The notes below the pieces were generated by a model. It saw only the letters and a program-made list of their open reading frames with translations. It was not told the DNA's origin and made no database searches. From Chloroflexota bacterium (lineage in GTDB: Bacteria > Chloroflexota > Anaerolineae > 4572-78 > J111): a DNA stretch of 64,000 bases. A program made the position numbers and the translations under genes. Shown here one piece after another: positions 42,149 to 52,212 of the stretch (position 1 is its first letter; each line of letters starts with the position of its first letter). The stretch covers positions 124,001-188,000 of the forward strand of contig BOKF01000009.1 of NCBI GenBank assembly GCA_016860845.1, written 5' to 3'.

Positions 42149-43819
42149 TTACCTGCTGCCTACCTGTTGGCAGGGTTCCAATTTTTCTCCATCCAGCTCC
42201 CAACAAACCCGATCCTTAAACTCTTCCCGCAGCTTTTGAGTCAACTCTGGCCCTTCGTCGCTGGCGTAGACAACCGGCCCATCGAGCGTCGGGCTGTTAG
42301 CGGCAAAAGGCGCGGCAAAATCGCTCCACTTTTCTACATTTTTGACAATCACCAACGCCGGTTTGGACAGATCAGCTCGCTCTATCACCTGCAATTGAGC
42401 TGCCGTGATGCCGTATTTGCCTTTCTGAGCGGCTAATAGCGGCGGCAAATTCCAGATCAGGTTATAAGCAATGAAAACGGTGACTACCCCTACAGGCAGC
42501 CAGCGCAGCCTGCTTCTCCCTCCCCCTTCTAGGGGGAGGGTTGGGGAGGGGGTCTGACCCTCCCCAACCCTCCCTTCGGTCGCCCTCTCAGGGAGGGGAA
42601 CGGACTTCTGCCAATCAGCCAAAATTTCCCCGGAAATCTGGATACCACGAACGGTTAACAGCAGAAACGCCGGCAGCGCATCGTAATAATACCTCGGAAA
42701 GCCGCCGTCTGTCCCGCCGAAAGCCCAATAGAAAATGTGGACAAAAATCAGGCTGAGGATCGTCGCCAGCAGCAGCCAATCCCAGCGGTTGGCCCGCCGG
42801 GCCAGAAATGGAATTGGCAGAAACAATACATTGCTCCAGCCGGGCCAGCCAAAGAGTCCCGTCGCCAGCGCAGCCAGCTTGAGCCGGGTGTTGATGAAAA
42901 TGGCATCGGCCAGGGTGTAGCCATAAGGGCCAATATTCGGCCCGAAGCCGAGGCGGTCATACGGCCAGACGAGGAGGTAGGTGTTGAAAAGGGGGTCGCC
43001 GGTGATGGCCCACCAGTACAGCGGCAACAGGGCAGAAATGGTTAATCCCCCCAGGGCCAGCCACAGCAAAATTTCCCCATGAATTTCTCGCCTCAAGGCG
43101 AGAGCCAGCAAAAAGATGCCTGCCGTCAGCCCAATCCCCACCCCTGCGAAAGGACGGGTGATAAAGGCGGCGCCAAGGAAGAGGCCGGTGAGGAGAGCGA
43201 GAAGCGTGAGGCGTGTTCCGGCAGTTATATAGAACAGCGCGACGAGCGCCAGCGTTGACCAAAACAGCGAGGCAGTATGCGACAGGAATGAACTGGACAA
43301 AAAGAGAAAACCGGGCGTCATAAGACCTAGCCCGGCGGCCCACAGACCGAGGTGTTCTTTGGGTAAACCCCTGAGATCTTTTTTATAAAAACAGCGCCCC
43401 AGCCAGGCAATCAAGGCCAGCGTCACTGCCGCCAGCAGCGCATTGATGAGCCAGGGAGCGTTCAACCGCCCTCCCAAGCTCAACAAGGCCGGCCAGCCGG
43501 GAGGATACTTGCCAAAACGCTGGCCCTGATAATCTACCACAAAAGGGGTCCAGAAAGCCTGCCGGTAGCGCGGCGTTGGCGCGGTTAGCCGGTTTTGGGC
43601 AAAAACTTTGGCCTGGAAAATGTAGGCCACTTCGTCTTCGGAATGGGGAACATGCTCAAAAATTTGATCGGAGAGAAAGGCAATGGTAAGAAAGGCGATG
43701 AGGCAAATGATAATTAAAGCAAAAATAGAAATGTGGCGGGGTAACAATTGAAGTAACCTGATCAAAAATTGAGGAATAAACGCCTCAGCTACGGTCCCGG
43801 CTGCCTCTCCGCTAACCAT
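42149..43819 (-). CDS. Polytopic membrane glycosyltransferase (GT39/PMT-like)
   Basis: 556 residues with about 11 membrane helices. The first extracellular loop has HVPHSEDEVAYIFQAKVFAQ with the acidic pair expected for metal-dependent lipid-linked sugar transferases of the GT-C fold, followed by GKYPPGWPALLSLG. It probably transfers a sugar from a polyprenyl donor to a surface acceptor. Between two helices (about residues 430-460) a Pro/Glu/Gly-rich insert (ATEGRVGEGQTPSPTLPLEG) is encoded by a C-rich palindromic repeat. The start overlaps the end of the nSTAND gene by 31 bp. Confidence 0.75.
   Translation of the reverse strand: MVSGEAAGTVAEAFIPQFLIRLLQLLPRHISIFALIIICLIAFLTIAFLSDQIFEHVPHSEDEVAYIFQAKVFAQNRLTAPTPRYRQAFWTPFVVDYQGQRFGKYPPGWPALLSLGGRLNAPWLINALLAAVTLALIAWLGRCFYKKDLRGLPKEHLGLWAAGLGLMTPGFLFLSSSFLSHTASLFWSTLALVALFYITAGTRLTLLALLTGLFLGAAFITRPFAGVGIGLTAGIFLLALALRREIHGEILLWLALGGLTISALLPLYWWAITGDPLFNTYLLVWPYDRLGFGPNIGPYGYTLADAIFINTRLKLAALATGLFGWPGWSNVLFLPIPFLARRANRWDWLLLATILSLIFVHIFYWAFGGTDGGFPRYYYDALPAFLLLTVRGIQISGEILADWQKSVPLPERATEGRVGEGQTPSPTLPLEGGGRSRLRWLPVGVVTVFIAYNLIWNLPPLLAAQKGKYGITAAQLQVIERADLSKPALVIVKNVEKWSDFAAPFAANSPTLDGPVVYASDEGPELTQKLREEFKDRVCWELDGEKLEPCQQVGSR
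42516..42598. repeat. C-rich/G-rich palindrome, family copy 3, inside a coding sequence
   Basis: ctccctcccccttctaggg continues into ggagggttggggaggg, and a second palindrome starts with ccctccccaaccctccc and ends ctcagggagggg. It lies in frame inside the glycosyltransferase gene and encodes a low-complexity loop. Related copies at 6925, 14101 and 52769. Confidence 0.75.
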
Positions 43820-46800
43820 GCCTCGAACCTGGCAAAATCTTCTTGCGCCCCTTTTTGGTCCCTCCCTTGCAGCCGGGCAATACCCCGGCTGTTGTAGTAA
43901 AGCCCATTCTCCGGCTCTAACTCGATGGCTTTATCACACGCCTCAAGCACAGCCTCGGCGAAACCATGCCGCGTCCCGGTATCACACAGGGTATGCCATG
44001 CTTCAGCAGAATTGAGGGCAGCGGCCAGGTTGATTGCTTCCTCAAATTTAGCCGGGGCAGTTTCTTCATCAGCTTGATTGGCCGCATCCACCGCTGCTGT
44101 CAGGACGTTTTCAAAAGTAGGCTCGGCCAGGCGTTGCGCTTCAGCTTGCGGATCGAGTTTGAGGCTGGGGTCCAGGTCCAGGGCCTGCTGGAAGGTAGAG
44201 GTGGCTGACTCGACGTCGCCGGCCCTGGCCTGTTCTTTAGCCGTATCCAACAGACTTTGGACGCCTTCTTGGAGGGCTTGCTGCGCTTCGGCTTCGGGGT
44301 CAAGCTCAAGGGTGGGGTCAAGGGTGAGCAAATGGTTGAATTGAGCAATAGCCTCGTCAACTTGCCCATTTCTGGCCAGATCACGCGCCGCCTCGATCAC
44401 ACTGGCGGGAACGGGCAGGTTAGGGCAGGTGCGGTGATAAGGTAAAGAGGCAGGTAAATAGGCAGCCCACTCCGCTGCCCCCAAATTGCGGGTGACCCAT
44501 TGGCAGGAAGGTTGCATAAACCTGGTATTTAACAATTGAATGGTTTGATCCTGTGAGGCTGAAGCCAGTTCCTGGCCGTCTGGACTCCAGGCGACGTCAA
44601 AAACCCAGTCGGTGTGGCCGTGCAGGGTGGCAATCGGCTCCGCCTTAGCTACATCCCAAACGATAACAGTTTGATCATCTGAAGCGGAGGCCAACTGTTT
44701 GCCATCGGGACTCCAGGCAACACTATGAACCCAGTCAGTGTGACCATGAAGGGTAGCCGCTGGTTGGCCCGTCGCTACATCCCAGATCATAACGGTTTGG
44801 TCGAGTGAGGCCGAAGCTAATTGTTTGCCGTCAGGACTCCAGGCGACACCAAAAACCTCCCCTTTATGGCCACGAAAGGTAGCAGTTGCTTGGCCCGTCG
44901 CTACATCCCAGATCATAACGGTTTGGTCGGTCGAGGCCGAGGCTAATTGTTTGCCATCAGGACTCCAGGCGACGCCTAAAACCTCCCCCTCATGGCCGCG
45001 CAAGGTAGCCGCCGGTTGGCCCGTCGTTACATCCCAGATCATAAGGGTTTGATCGAGTGAGGCCGAGGCTAATTGTTTGCCGTCAGGACTCCAGGCCACC
45101 TGCCTGACGATATCCGTGTGGCCTGGCAAGGTGGCACTAGGCTGACCTTCCTCTACATCCCAAATGATAACCGTTTCATCAGAGGAAGCTGAAGCTACTT
45201 GCCGTCCATCCGGGCTCCAGGCTACGTCGTTGACCACATCCGGATGGCCACGTAAGGAAGTGGTCTGGCCAGTGGTCCTATCCCAAATAATAATTGTCAG
45301 ATCGGCTGAAGCTGAAGCCAGACGGTTGCCTTCAGGACTCCAGGCAACGCTGTTAATTGAGTTAGTATGGCCCCGCAGCGTAGCGCCAGCCGGCCCATTC
45401 GCCATATCCCAGATGATAACAGTTTGATCAGATGACGCCGAGGCCAGCCAGCGGCCATCTAAGCTCCAGGCCACATCTTGTACCTCACCCGTATGGCCGT
45501 ACAAAGTGGTAATAAGTTGACCGGTGGTCGTATCCCAGAGAATAACGGTCTGATCGGCGGAGGCTGAAGCCAGTTTTAGGCCATCAGGACTCCAGGCCAC
45601 GTTGTTAACCCAGTCGCTGTGTCCACGCAGGGTAAAGATCGGTTGGCCGGTTGCTACATCCCAGATGATGACGGTCTGATCAACCGAAGTTGAGGCCAGG
45701 CGCTTGCCATCGGGACTCCAGGCTACTCCATAGACCCAACTGGTGTGGCCGTGTAAAGTGCGTGTACGCCGGCCCGTGGTCACATTCCAAATAATAATCG
45801 TTTGATCGCCGGAGCCTGAGGCCAATTGCTTGCCGTCGGGACTCCAGGCGACACCCTGGACCTCGCCGGTATGCCCGCGCAGGGTGGCCGCCCGCTTCCC
45901 TGTCGCCACATCCCAAATGATAATTGTTTGATCAGGTGAGCTTGAGGCCAATTGTTTGCCGTCGGGACTCCAGGCGACGCGATAGACAATATCCTCGTGC
46001 CCGTGCAGAATGGACGTCGGCTGGCCTGTGGCCACATCCCAGATAATGACCGTTTTATCAAACGAGCCCGAAGCCAATTGTTTCCCATCAGGACTCCAGG
46101 CGACGCTAAATGCAGAGCCGGTGTGGCCACGTAAAGTGGTAAACTGGCCGGTGTCTTTGCCCCAAATGGTAACCGTCTGATCGGCTGAGGCTGAAGCCAA
46201 TTGCCGGCCATCCGGACTCCAGGCTACAGCAAAGACCGGCCCGGTGTGGTTTTCAAGAGTGGCTTGCAGCGGAAAGTAACGATAGGGAACTTGCCCAATA
46301 ACCCGTTTCGCCTCCAGGGTTTGGGTCATCCCCTGAGCCTCAAAGAGTAAGAGTAGAGCCTGCTCCGGACTTTTATCCAAAACACTCTGGGCCTGGCTGG
46401 TCAACTGGCGGGCATTGGCCAGATTGGTCTGGCGTTGGGCTTCGGCGGCGTTGGTTTCGGCTATGATTTTTTCGGCCTGGGCGGTAGCCTCGGCCTGAGT
46501 GGCTTTGATGGCTTGAACCTGGGCTTCAGCCTGGGCACGGACTGCGTTGAGCGCCTCGACCTGGGCGGCGTTTTCGGCGTTTTGCGCCCGAACAGCTTCG
46601 GCCTGGGCGGTGGCTTCGGCGCGGCTGGCCTGGGTGGCTCCGGCGACTGCTGTGGCCGCCGAGATAGCCTGCTGGGCGGCTGACCGGCTCTGAATAATGG
46701 CAATAGCAATAGCAGCCCCAATGATGACCAGAACGGTCGCCGCAATCAGCCCGTATCGCCGCAGTTGCGCCCGGCGGTAGGCCGCCTCGCTCAAATGCAG

Positions 46801-48525
46801 CAATTTGGCGGCGTCGTCCTCCAGCCGCAAAAACCGGCGTTGACTGCGGATGATGTTAAATTTGTCGTCACTTAAGAGGGTGCCGTGTTGCTTGAAGGTG
46901 GCTACCTCTTGTTTGAGCAGTTCCTCGGCGGCCTTGCGGGCCTGGGTTTCCGGGTCCAGTCTGATTTCGGTGAGCAGGTAGTCGTGGGCCAACTCGTAAG
47001 CCAGTTGGCTGGTAGATTCATCCTCTTCCACCACATTCAACAGCCGGGTTTCGACCAACTGATCCAGCAGGCTATCCAGGTCTTGCGCGCCGACCAGGTA
47101 AGTAGCCAGGGTGGCGGCCAGGTCGCTCTTGGCGCGGCGAATGCGCCGTTGGTCGGAGGAAACCAGGGCCATCAGCAGATGACGGGCAATCTTGCGCTCG
47201 GTCGGGTTGAGGGTGCGGTGCAGCACCCGGTTGAGATGGCCGCGCAATATACCCTGGGCGCGCCCCTCCTCCTCATACATCTGTTGGGTAATCGTCGCCG
47301 GCACTCCCGGATTTTCAGCTCGCCGCTCTTGCAGCGTGTTATAGAGGGCCGAGCAGACCAGTTGGATTTGGGGAGGCGAGATTTCATCGCTTTGCTCTTC
47401 GTGCAAATCTGTGAGCAGCGCCCCGACTAAATCCGGTTCAAAGGTGATACCCTGGCGAGCAGCCGGTCCGGTGATAACGGTTTTGGCTTCCAGGAAGTTC
47501 AAGCGGTTGAGCCGGTAATCGTTCTCAAAGGGGTTGCGGATGCGGGGCCGAAAATTAGCCAGGTTGCCAAAAAATTCCGTGCGCAGAGCCAGCACCCAGC
47601 GCACATTGAGGCTTTCGTCCTCCAGACAGCCGGCCAGCTCGGCCACAAAGGCGTGGCGGAGGTCCTCATCGAGCTGGGTAAAGACTTCTTCAAACTGGTC
47701 AAGTAATAAATAGAGGGTAGACTGCTGGCCTAACACTTCCGTCACCTGGCGCAAAAAGTCGCGCAGAGGGAGCTGGACCAGTTCCGGGTTTTCGGCCAGA
47801 TTAGGTAGAAAGACTCGTTTGATAACCAGGGTAGGAGATTGGTTGTAGGGCCGGAGATAGACCGGCAGATGGCCCTGCCCAATCAGCCGGTTGGCAATGC
47901 CCGCTTGCAGCAGCGAGCTTTTGCCCGCCCCGGACTCGGAATGGAGGATGGTCAGCCTTCCGCGTTGAAGCTGCTGCAGCAGGTCGGCAATGGCCTGGTC
48001 GCGGCCATAAAACAGTTCGGCGTCGCTGAGGGTATAAGATTGCAAGCCTTTGTAGGGGTTGCTGCCGGCGGTGTCTGCGGTATTGGTGGCAACGGCCTGG
48101 AGGCGGCGGGCATAATCGCTGACGCCCTGGGCCAGGCGTTGGGCAACAATGGAACGAGCCGTTTCGGCTGCCTCGGCGGCAGTCAGGGCGCGCTCGACGA
48201 TGTGGCTAATGTTTTGGATAACCTGGTCGCCGGCCACATAGGTTTCGGCGGTGATGTTGACTACCTGGCCATCGCGCAGGGCCAGCAGCAGGGGTTTGAG
48301 GGCCTCTTCTAATTCGGCCTCAGATAATTGGCCGGCCAACGCTTGCTCAAGCAGGCTAATCGCATCGTAGTGATCCTGAATTTGATGGAGCAGTTCCAGG
48401 GGAGCATTGCCGCCGTACTTGGCCTGCCGTTCCTGGAGAATGTTGAGGTTTTTGGTTAGCTCAACCAGTTGCTTTCGCCGGGCAGCAACATCAAGAGTCG
48501 TTTGATCGGCGGCCAGCATCAGCAA
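43789..48525 (-). CDS. nSTAND ATPase with 14 WD40 repeats and C-terminal TPR
   Basis: 1578 residues. N-terminal helical region (1-165) with YVAGDQVIQNISH, resembling effector-associated segments. An nSTAND1-type ATPase follows: NPYKGLQSYTLSDAELFYGRD, P-loop SESGAGKSS (about 195) and Walker B LLLDQFEEVF. A membrane helix (about 592-612) precedes an Ala/Gln/Glu-rich coiled coil (about 615-700). Fourteen near-identical WD40 repeats (about 757-1335, VAWSPDGKQLASAS-type) form two 7-bladed propellers. TPR-like helices end the protein. Such proteins are signal-transducing NTPases, often in defence or stress responses. No enzymatic effector domain is obvious. The gene downstream overlaps by 31 bp. 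Confidence 0.88.
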   Translation of the reverse strand: MLMLAADQTTLDVAARRKQLVELTKNLNILQERQAKYGGNAPLELLHQIQDHYDAISLLEQALAGQLSEAELEEALKPLLLALRDGQVVNITAETYVAGDQVIQNISHIVERALTAAEAAETARSIVAQRLAQGVSDYARRLQAVATNTADTAGSNPYKGLQSYTLSDAELFYGRDQAIADLLQQLQRGRLTILHSESGAGKSSLLQAGIANRLIGQGHLPVYLRPYNQSPTLVIKRVFLPNLAENPELVQLPLRDFLRQVTEVLGQQSTLYLLLDQFEEVFTQLDEDLRHAFVAELAGCLEDESLNVRWVLALRTEFFGNLANFRPRIRNPFENDYRLNRLNFLEAKTVITGPAARQGITFEPDLVGALLTDLHEEQSDEISPPQIQLVCSALYNTLQERRAENPGVPATITQQMYEEEGRAQGILRGHLNRVLHRTLNPTERKIARHLLMALVSSDQRRIRRAKSDLAATLATYLVGAQDLDSLLDQLVETRLLNVVEEDESTSQLAYELAHDYLLTEIRLDPETQARKAAEELLKQEVATFKQHGTLLSDDKFNIIRSQRRFLRLEDDAAKLLHLSEAAYRRAQLRRYGLIAATVLVIIGAAIAIAIIQSRSAAQQAISAATAVAGATQASRAEATAQAEAVRAQNAENAAQVEALNAVRAQAEAQVQAIKATQAEATAQAEKIIAETNAAEAQRQTNLANARQLTSQAQSVLDKSPEQALLLLFEAQGMTQTLEAKRVIGQVPYRYFPLQATLENHTGPVFAVAWSPDGRQLASASADQTVTIWGKDTGQFTTLRGHTGSAFSVAWSPDGKQLASGSFDKTVIIWDVATGQPTSILHGHEDIVYRVAWSPDGKQLASSSPDQTIIIWDVATGKRAATLRGHTGEVQGVAWSPDGKQLASGSGDQTIIIWNVTTGRRTRTLHGHTSWVYGVAWSPDGKRLASTSVDQTVIIWDVATGQPIFTLRGHSDWVNNVAWSPDGLKLASASADQTVILWDTTTGQLITTLYGHTGEVQDVAWSLDGRWLASASSDQTVIIWDMANGPAGATLRGHTNSINSVAWSPEGNRLASASADLTIIIWDRTTGQTTSLRGHPDVVNDVAWSPDGRQVASASSDETVIIWDVEEGQPSATLPGHTDIVRQVAWSPDGKQLASASLDQTLMIWDVTTGQPAATLRGHEGEVLGVAWSPDGKQLASASTDQTVMIWDVATGQATATFRGHKGEVFGVAWSPDGKQLASASLDQTVMIWDVATGQPAATLHGHTDWVHSVAWSPDGKQLASASDDQTVIVWDVAKAEPIATLHGHTDWVFDVAWSPDGQELASASQDQTIQLLNTRFMQPSCQWVTRNLGAAEWAAYLPASLPYHRTCPNLPVPASVIEAARDLARNGQVDEAIAQFNHLLTLDPTLELDPEAEAQQALQEGVQSLLDTAKEQARAGDVESATSTFQQALDLDPSLKLDPQAEAQRLAEPTFENVLTAAVDAANQADEETAPAKFEEAINLAAALNSAEAWHTLCDTGTRHGFAEAVLEACDKAIELEPENGLYYNSRGIARLQGRDQKGAQEDFARFEAWLAERQPGP
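44530..46255 (-). repeat. Tandem WD40-coding repeats
   Basis: Fourteen units of about 126 bp with strongly conserved nucleotide sequence (for example the recurring plus-strand phrase gactccaggc) lie inside the nSTAND gene. The high DNA-level identity between several units implies recent duplication or gene conversion. This may cause assembly or recombination instability. Confidence 0.85.
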
Positions 48526-48696
48526 ATCCCCCTAATTGCGATGGATAAAAATTAGTTAATATTTGGGACGGACTAATTTTACCCCACGCCGCCGATAGAC
48601 ACAAGTGCTAAGTTGTCGGGGAAAAATTTTGTTGGTGATCGAAGCCGCAAGTCGTAAGTTACAGGTTGCAGTATGCGGCCTGCAACCTGATTGAAG

Positions 48697-49758
48697 TTAG
48701 GACTTGCGTTTAAATTTAATGAAGTACCACTGTTTGTCGTTTGCGTTGGTGTCAAAGGGAACATCTTCCGATTGGCGCACGCCGTTGGCGTCTTCCAGGT
48801 GCAGCAACCAACTGGTGGTTTCGATGCCGCCGGGCGGCTCGAATTTGACGTTGCCGCTTTTGATGACCTCACCGGGGGCGTTATAACCCTCATAAAACCA
48901 GGTAGAGAGGGGACTTTCGTAGGTCAGGTTATGATCCAGCCGCGTGCCGACCACTTTCATATCGCCAATCGGGATGTCGCTGGGGTCAACAATGGCAACA
49001 TAGATAACAATGAAAGAGTTGGTGGTGGGACTGTTGTAAAATTCGGCCAGGAGAAAATTATAGCCTGAGTCGGCGGGCGCCGCCGCAGCAACCGTCGCAG
49101 GCTGGGCAGTCTCGCCACCTGGGGCCAAAGGTGAGCTGAAGGTAGAGGCATCTGCCAGGGGGGGCGGGGCCGCCGCAACCGCCGGGCTGGTGGGTACGGG
49201 TGAGGTGAAGGGCGAGTCAACGATAGGCGGGGGTACGGCTTCGACCGGGGCGCTGGGGGGTTCGGGTGGAGGGACATCGGCAGGAAGCGGGGTGGGCATG
49301 ACAAGGGCGAAGGTAGGGGTAGCCGTAGGCATGGGGGTGTCGGTTGGCCAGGGCGTGTCGGTTGGTAGAGGGGTAGCCGTACTGGTTGGCATGGGCGGAA
49401 TGGTCGGCAGCTTTACCAGGCGCAGCGGGTCAGTTGGCGTGGCGCTTGGCTCATCGAACATCTGGAGCACTTCAGCGAATAATTTAGCAAAGTTATCCGG
49501 GGTTGGTGTGGCGGTGGGCCGGAGCGGGCGAGGTGACGGCAGCGGAGCGGGCGCTACCGCCGGAGGCGCAGTTTGCTCAGGCAGAGACAATTCATTCAGA
49601 CCGGGGACAAGGGTGGGAGTCGCGGGCAGCACCACATATCGGGGCCGTGTCGGCAGGGGTTTCTCGCGAACGCCTGGGCTTGAGGTCATACTGCATGCCA
49701 GGCCGGTTATCAGGAGAATGAGCAAAGGGTAGATGAGGGATAAGCGTCGGTACTTCAT
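48697..49758 (-). CDS. Lipoprotein with long Pro/Thr linker
   Basis: 353 residues. Lipobox GLAC (Cys22) is followed by a very long Pro/Thr/Ala-rich region (about 25-235) that contains TDTPWPTDTPMPTATPTF. A C-terminal domain of about 115 residues begins YNFLLAEFYNSPTTNSFIV and resembles an immunoglobulin-like or surface-adhesion domain. I do not recognise the family. Outer-face lipoprotein, on the same strand as the nSTAND gene but about 170 bp away. Confidence 0.7.
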   Translation of the reverse strand: MKYRRLSLIYPLLILLITGLACSMTSSPGVREKPLPTRPRYVVLPATPTLVPGLNELSLPEQTAPPAVAPAPLPSPRPLRPTATPTPDNFAKLFAEVLQMFDEPSATPTDPLRLVKLPTIPPMPTSTATPLPTDTPWPTDTPMPTATPTFALVMPTPLPADVPPPEPPSAPVEAVPPPIVDSPFTSPVPTSPAVAAAPPPLADASTFSSPLAPGGETAQPATVAAAAPADSGYNFLLAEFYNSPTTNSFIVIYVAIVDPSDIPIGDMKVVGTRLDHNLTYESPLSTWFYEGYNAPGEVIKSGNVKFEPPGGIETTSWLLHLEDANGVRQSEDVPFDTNANDKQWYFIKFKRKS

Positions 49759-49961
49759 TCGATCACCTGCTTTCTAACTAAACCGACTAACCCTATCTTA
49801 GTGAAACCTCGCCCGCTTAGCTACGGTTTGAAGCTGCACCTGTCAAGGTTTTATAATAACTGGGTGAACCTCCCTTTCCTCACTGATAATCTTACCAGTT
49901 TATTAGGGCAATTTCAATAATACTTAAGAGCGATATTGGGTAATGCTCGCTGGACTCGGGG

Positions 49962-51662
49962 TCATTGACTGGGCCGCAAATCCTTGATTTCCAACTGCAT
50001 GCGCCGCTCGCTGTTCCATTCGTTAAATTCGAGCATGTAAACAATATCAATTTGCTGGGTGGGGCGCAGCCTGGTAGCCCAGTGACCGTGGCGAAAGGCG
50101 ACTGCACTCCAAATTTGCTTACCGTCGTGCAGAGCCAGGCGGAGATGCTGGTTTTCCTGGCCCATGGTCTTGAGGCTTTTAATGGTTAAATTGCGGCTGA
50201 GAAAGGTGGGGGTGGGGTTGCCGTAGCCAAACGGCTGCAAGGCAGCGATGGCCTCGACCAACCCCGGCTTGACTCCGCGTAGATTAATTTCGGCATCAAT
50301 GGTGAGGCTGGGGCTCAGCGTAGACACGTCCAATTGCTGCTGGGCGACCTGCAAGAGGTGGGCCTCAAAAGCCGGCACGTTTTCATTGGCCAGAGTAAAG
50401 CCGGCGGCGGCAGCGTGACCGCCATAGCGAACCAGCAAATCGGCGCACTGGTCCAGGGCCTCGGTGATATGAAAGTCGGGAATGCTGCGGGCCGAACCTT
50501 TGGTGTACTGGGAACCGCGCTCGGCCACCAGGACCGGCCGGTAAAATTCCTCGCTCAACCGGGAGGCGGCCAGACCGACAATGCCGGGATTGAAATCGGC
50601 GTGGTGAATGAAGTAGAGCGGGCGGCGGACGTTGTCGGCCAGAATGGCCTGCCGGGCCACCTCTACGGTTTGTTGGGTCAACCGCTGGCGTTCTCGATTT
50701 TGCAGATCGAGTTGGGTGGCCAGGTGAATGGCTTCAAAATCGGTTGCGGCCATCAGGAGTTGGTAAGCAGCCAGAGCGCTGTCGAGGCGGCCGGCGGCGT
50801 TGAGACGCGGTCCGATAGCAAAGCCAATGGTTCCGGCGGAAATGACCGGCCTGGTCCCAATTTTTTCCATTAAAACGGCCAGCCCCGGCCGCAGAGATTG
50901 GTTGAGGTGGCGCAAGCCAGCCTGGGCCAATTTGCGGTTTTCACCGTAGAGTGGGGCCAGATCGGCGATGGTGCCCAGGGCAACCAGATCGAGAAAATCA
51001 CTGGATTGGAGGCCATTTTGATGGAAGGGACTATAATTGACCAGGGCTTGAACTAACTTGTAGGCCAGACCCACTCCGGCCAAATCTTTAAAAGGATAAG
51101 TGCAACCCGGCTGTTTGGGGTTGATGGCAGCCAGGGCCGGCGGCGCCTCATCGCCGACGTGGTGGTGATCGGTGATGATAATATCCAACCCCAAGCTGTT
51201 GCCATAGGCCACTTCTTTAACCGAGCGAATGCCGCAGTCAACCGTGAGGACCACTTTCACCCCCTGGCTGGCCAGTTCAGCCAGGGCCTCGTTATTCAGG
51301 CCGTACCCTTCGTCAAAGCGGTTGGGAATATAAGCCCGCACCTGCGCTCCCAAAGCGGTCAACGCCTGGACCATTACCGTCGTGGCTGTAACGCCGTCTA
51401 CATCGTAGTCGCCGTAGACGGCAATCGTCTCCTGGTTAGCAATCGCCTGGCTAAGACGGGCGACGGCTTCGGTCATGCCTTTCAGGGCGAGAGGATCATC
51501 ATTGGACCAACTATGAGCCAGAAACTCATGCACTTCCTGGGGTTGGGTGAAGCCTCGATTGTAGAGAATTTGGACAATCAGTCGGGGTAAATCGGCAAAT
51601 TGGGCAAAATGAGCCTCGGGGGCGCGCGGTGAAACCTCCCACCGTTTTAATGATGTGGACAA
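49962..51662 (-). CDS. recJ: Single-stranded-DNA-specific exonuclease RecJ
   Basis: 566 residues, normal for bacterial RecJ. DHH-phosphoesterase motifs: GDYDVDG (84-90), VVLTVDCGIRS, IIITDHHHVG (DHH 165-167), and DHHA1 signature VRYGGHAAAAGFTL. The C-terminal OB-fold is present (QIDIVYMLEFNEW). It degrades 5' single-stranded DNA in recombination and repair. It stands alone on the minus strand. Confidence 0.96.
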   Translation of the reverse strand: MSTSLKRWEVSPRAPEAHFAQFADLPRLIVQILYNRGFTQPQEVHEFLAHSWSNDDPLALKGMTEAVARLSQAIANQETIAVYGDYDVDGVTATTVMVQALTALGAQVRAYIPNRFDEGYGLNNEALAELASQGVKVVLTVDCGIRSVKEVAYGNSLGLDIIITDHHHVGDEAPPALAAINPKQPGCTYPFKDLAGVGLAYKLVQALVNYSPFHQNGLQSSDFLDLVALGTIADLAPLYGENRKLAQAGLRHLNQSLRPGLAVLMEKIGTRPVISAGTIGFAIGPRLNAAGRLDSALAAYQLLMAATDFEAIHLATQLDLQNRERQRLTQQTVEVARQAILADNVRRPLYFIHHADFNPGIVGLAASRLSEEFYRPVLVAERGSQYTKGSARSIPDFHITEALDQCADLLVRYGGHAAAAGFTLANENVPAFEAHLLQVAQQQLDVSTLSPSLTIDAEINLRGVKPGLVEAIAALQPFGYGNPTPTFLSRNLTIKSLKTMGQENQHLRLALHDGKQIWSAVAFRHGHWATRLRPTQQIDIVYMLEFNEWNSERRMQLEIKDLRPSQ

Positions 51663-51744
51663 CTCTGATCTCCAAAGATTTTAACGGACAAACTGCAATT
51701 ATAATCCAAAGACCGGCCAAGCCCAAACTCGCTGAAGATAAAAA

Positions 51745-51766
51745 TCCCCCGCCAACCGGCGGGGGA
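51745..51766 (-). terminator. Rho-independent terminator of the DUF4870 gene
   Basis: Perfect 9-bp stem tcccccgcc/ggcggggga with AACC loop. Read on the minus strand it is followed by TTTTTATC. It lies about 45 bp after the DUF4870 stop. Confidence 0.9.
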
Positions 51767-51810
51767 CTGAAAAGTTTCGATTGAGTTGTTGAGCTGAATT
51801 TTAGGGCAAT

Positions 51811-52122
51811 TTAAATCCAACCCTGCCCTTTAAGAAAGCCGGTCAGGCCAGGGATTTCAAAGTATTCGCCTTGATAAGCTTTAAAGGCCCAGTAGAACGT
51901 AACGAGCCAGAGTAATAAAGGCACGCAGGCCAGGATGATGGTCCAGCCCAAGACAATGCTGGCGATAATGATAACGACGTTTACGGCCAGAGCTTGAACC
52001 GCGTGGTACTTTTGGAAGGGGCGCTTTTTCATGTCTTCCACCAGCAGGATGACAAGCGCAACAATCCCGATGGGGTAAGATAGAGCGGCCATCAATTTGT
52101 CTTGATCATTAATATCGTTCAT
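51811..52122 (-). CDS. DUF4870/Tic20-like small membrane protein
   Basis: 103 residues from the ATG at 52122 (gagg upstream). The pattern DKLMAALSYPIGIVALVILL, PFQKYHAVQALAVNVVI and FYWAFKAYQGEYFEIP is typical of DUF4870 proteins, with three membrane helices. Function unknown. It ends at a strong terminator. An open frame upstream (to 52185) is unlikely to be translated. Confidence 0.8.
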   Translation of the reverse strand: MNDINDQDKLMAALSYPIGIVALVILLVEDMKKRPFQKYHAVQALAVNVVIIIASIVLGWTIILACVPLLLWLVTFYWAFKAYQGEYFEIPGLTGFLKGQGWI

Positions 52123-52212
52123 CAGATAGTTTGCCTCACTTGATACAACTATTTGCTGTTTGATAATTTGTGACGGGTTGTTCACCCTGGTGAATTGTGG
52201 ATAAAACGGAGT

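Noticed and set aside
44530..46255. Regular repeats resembling a CRISPR array or satellite
   Set aside because: The period (~126 bp) and open frame show WD40-coding repeats, not short repeats with unique spacers.
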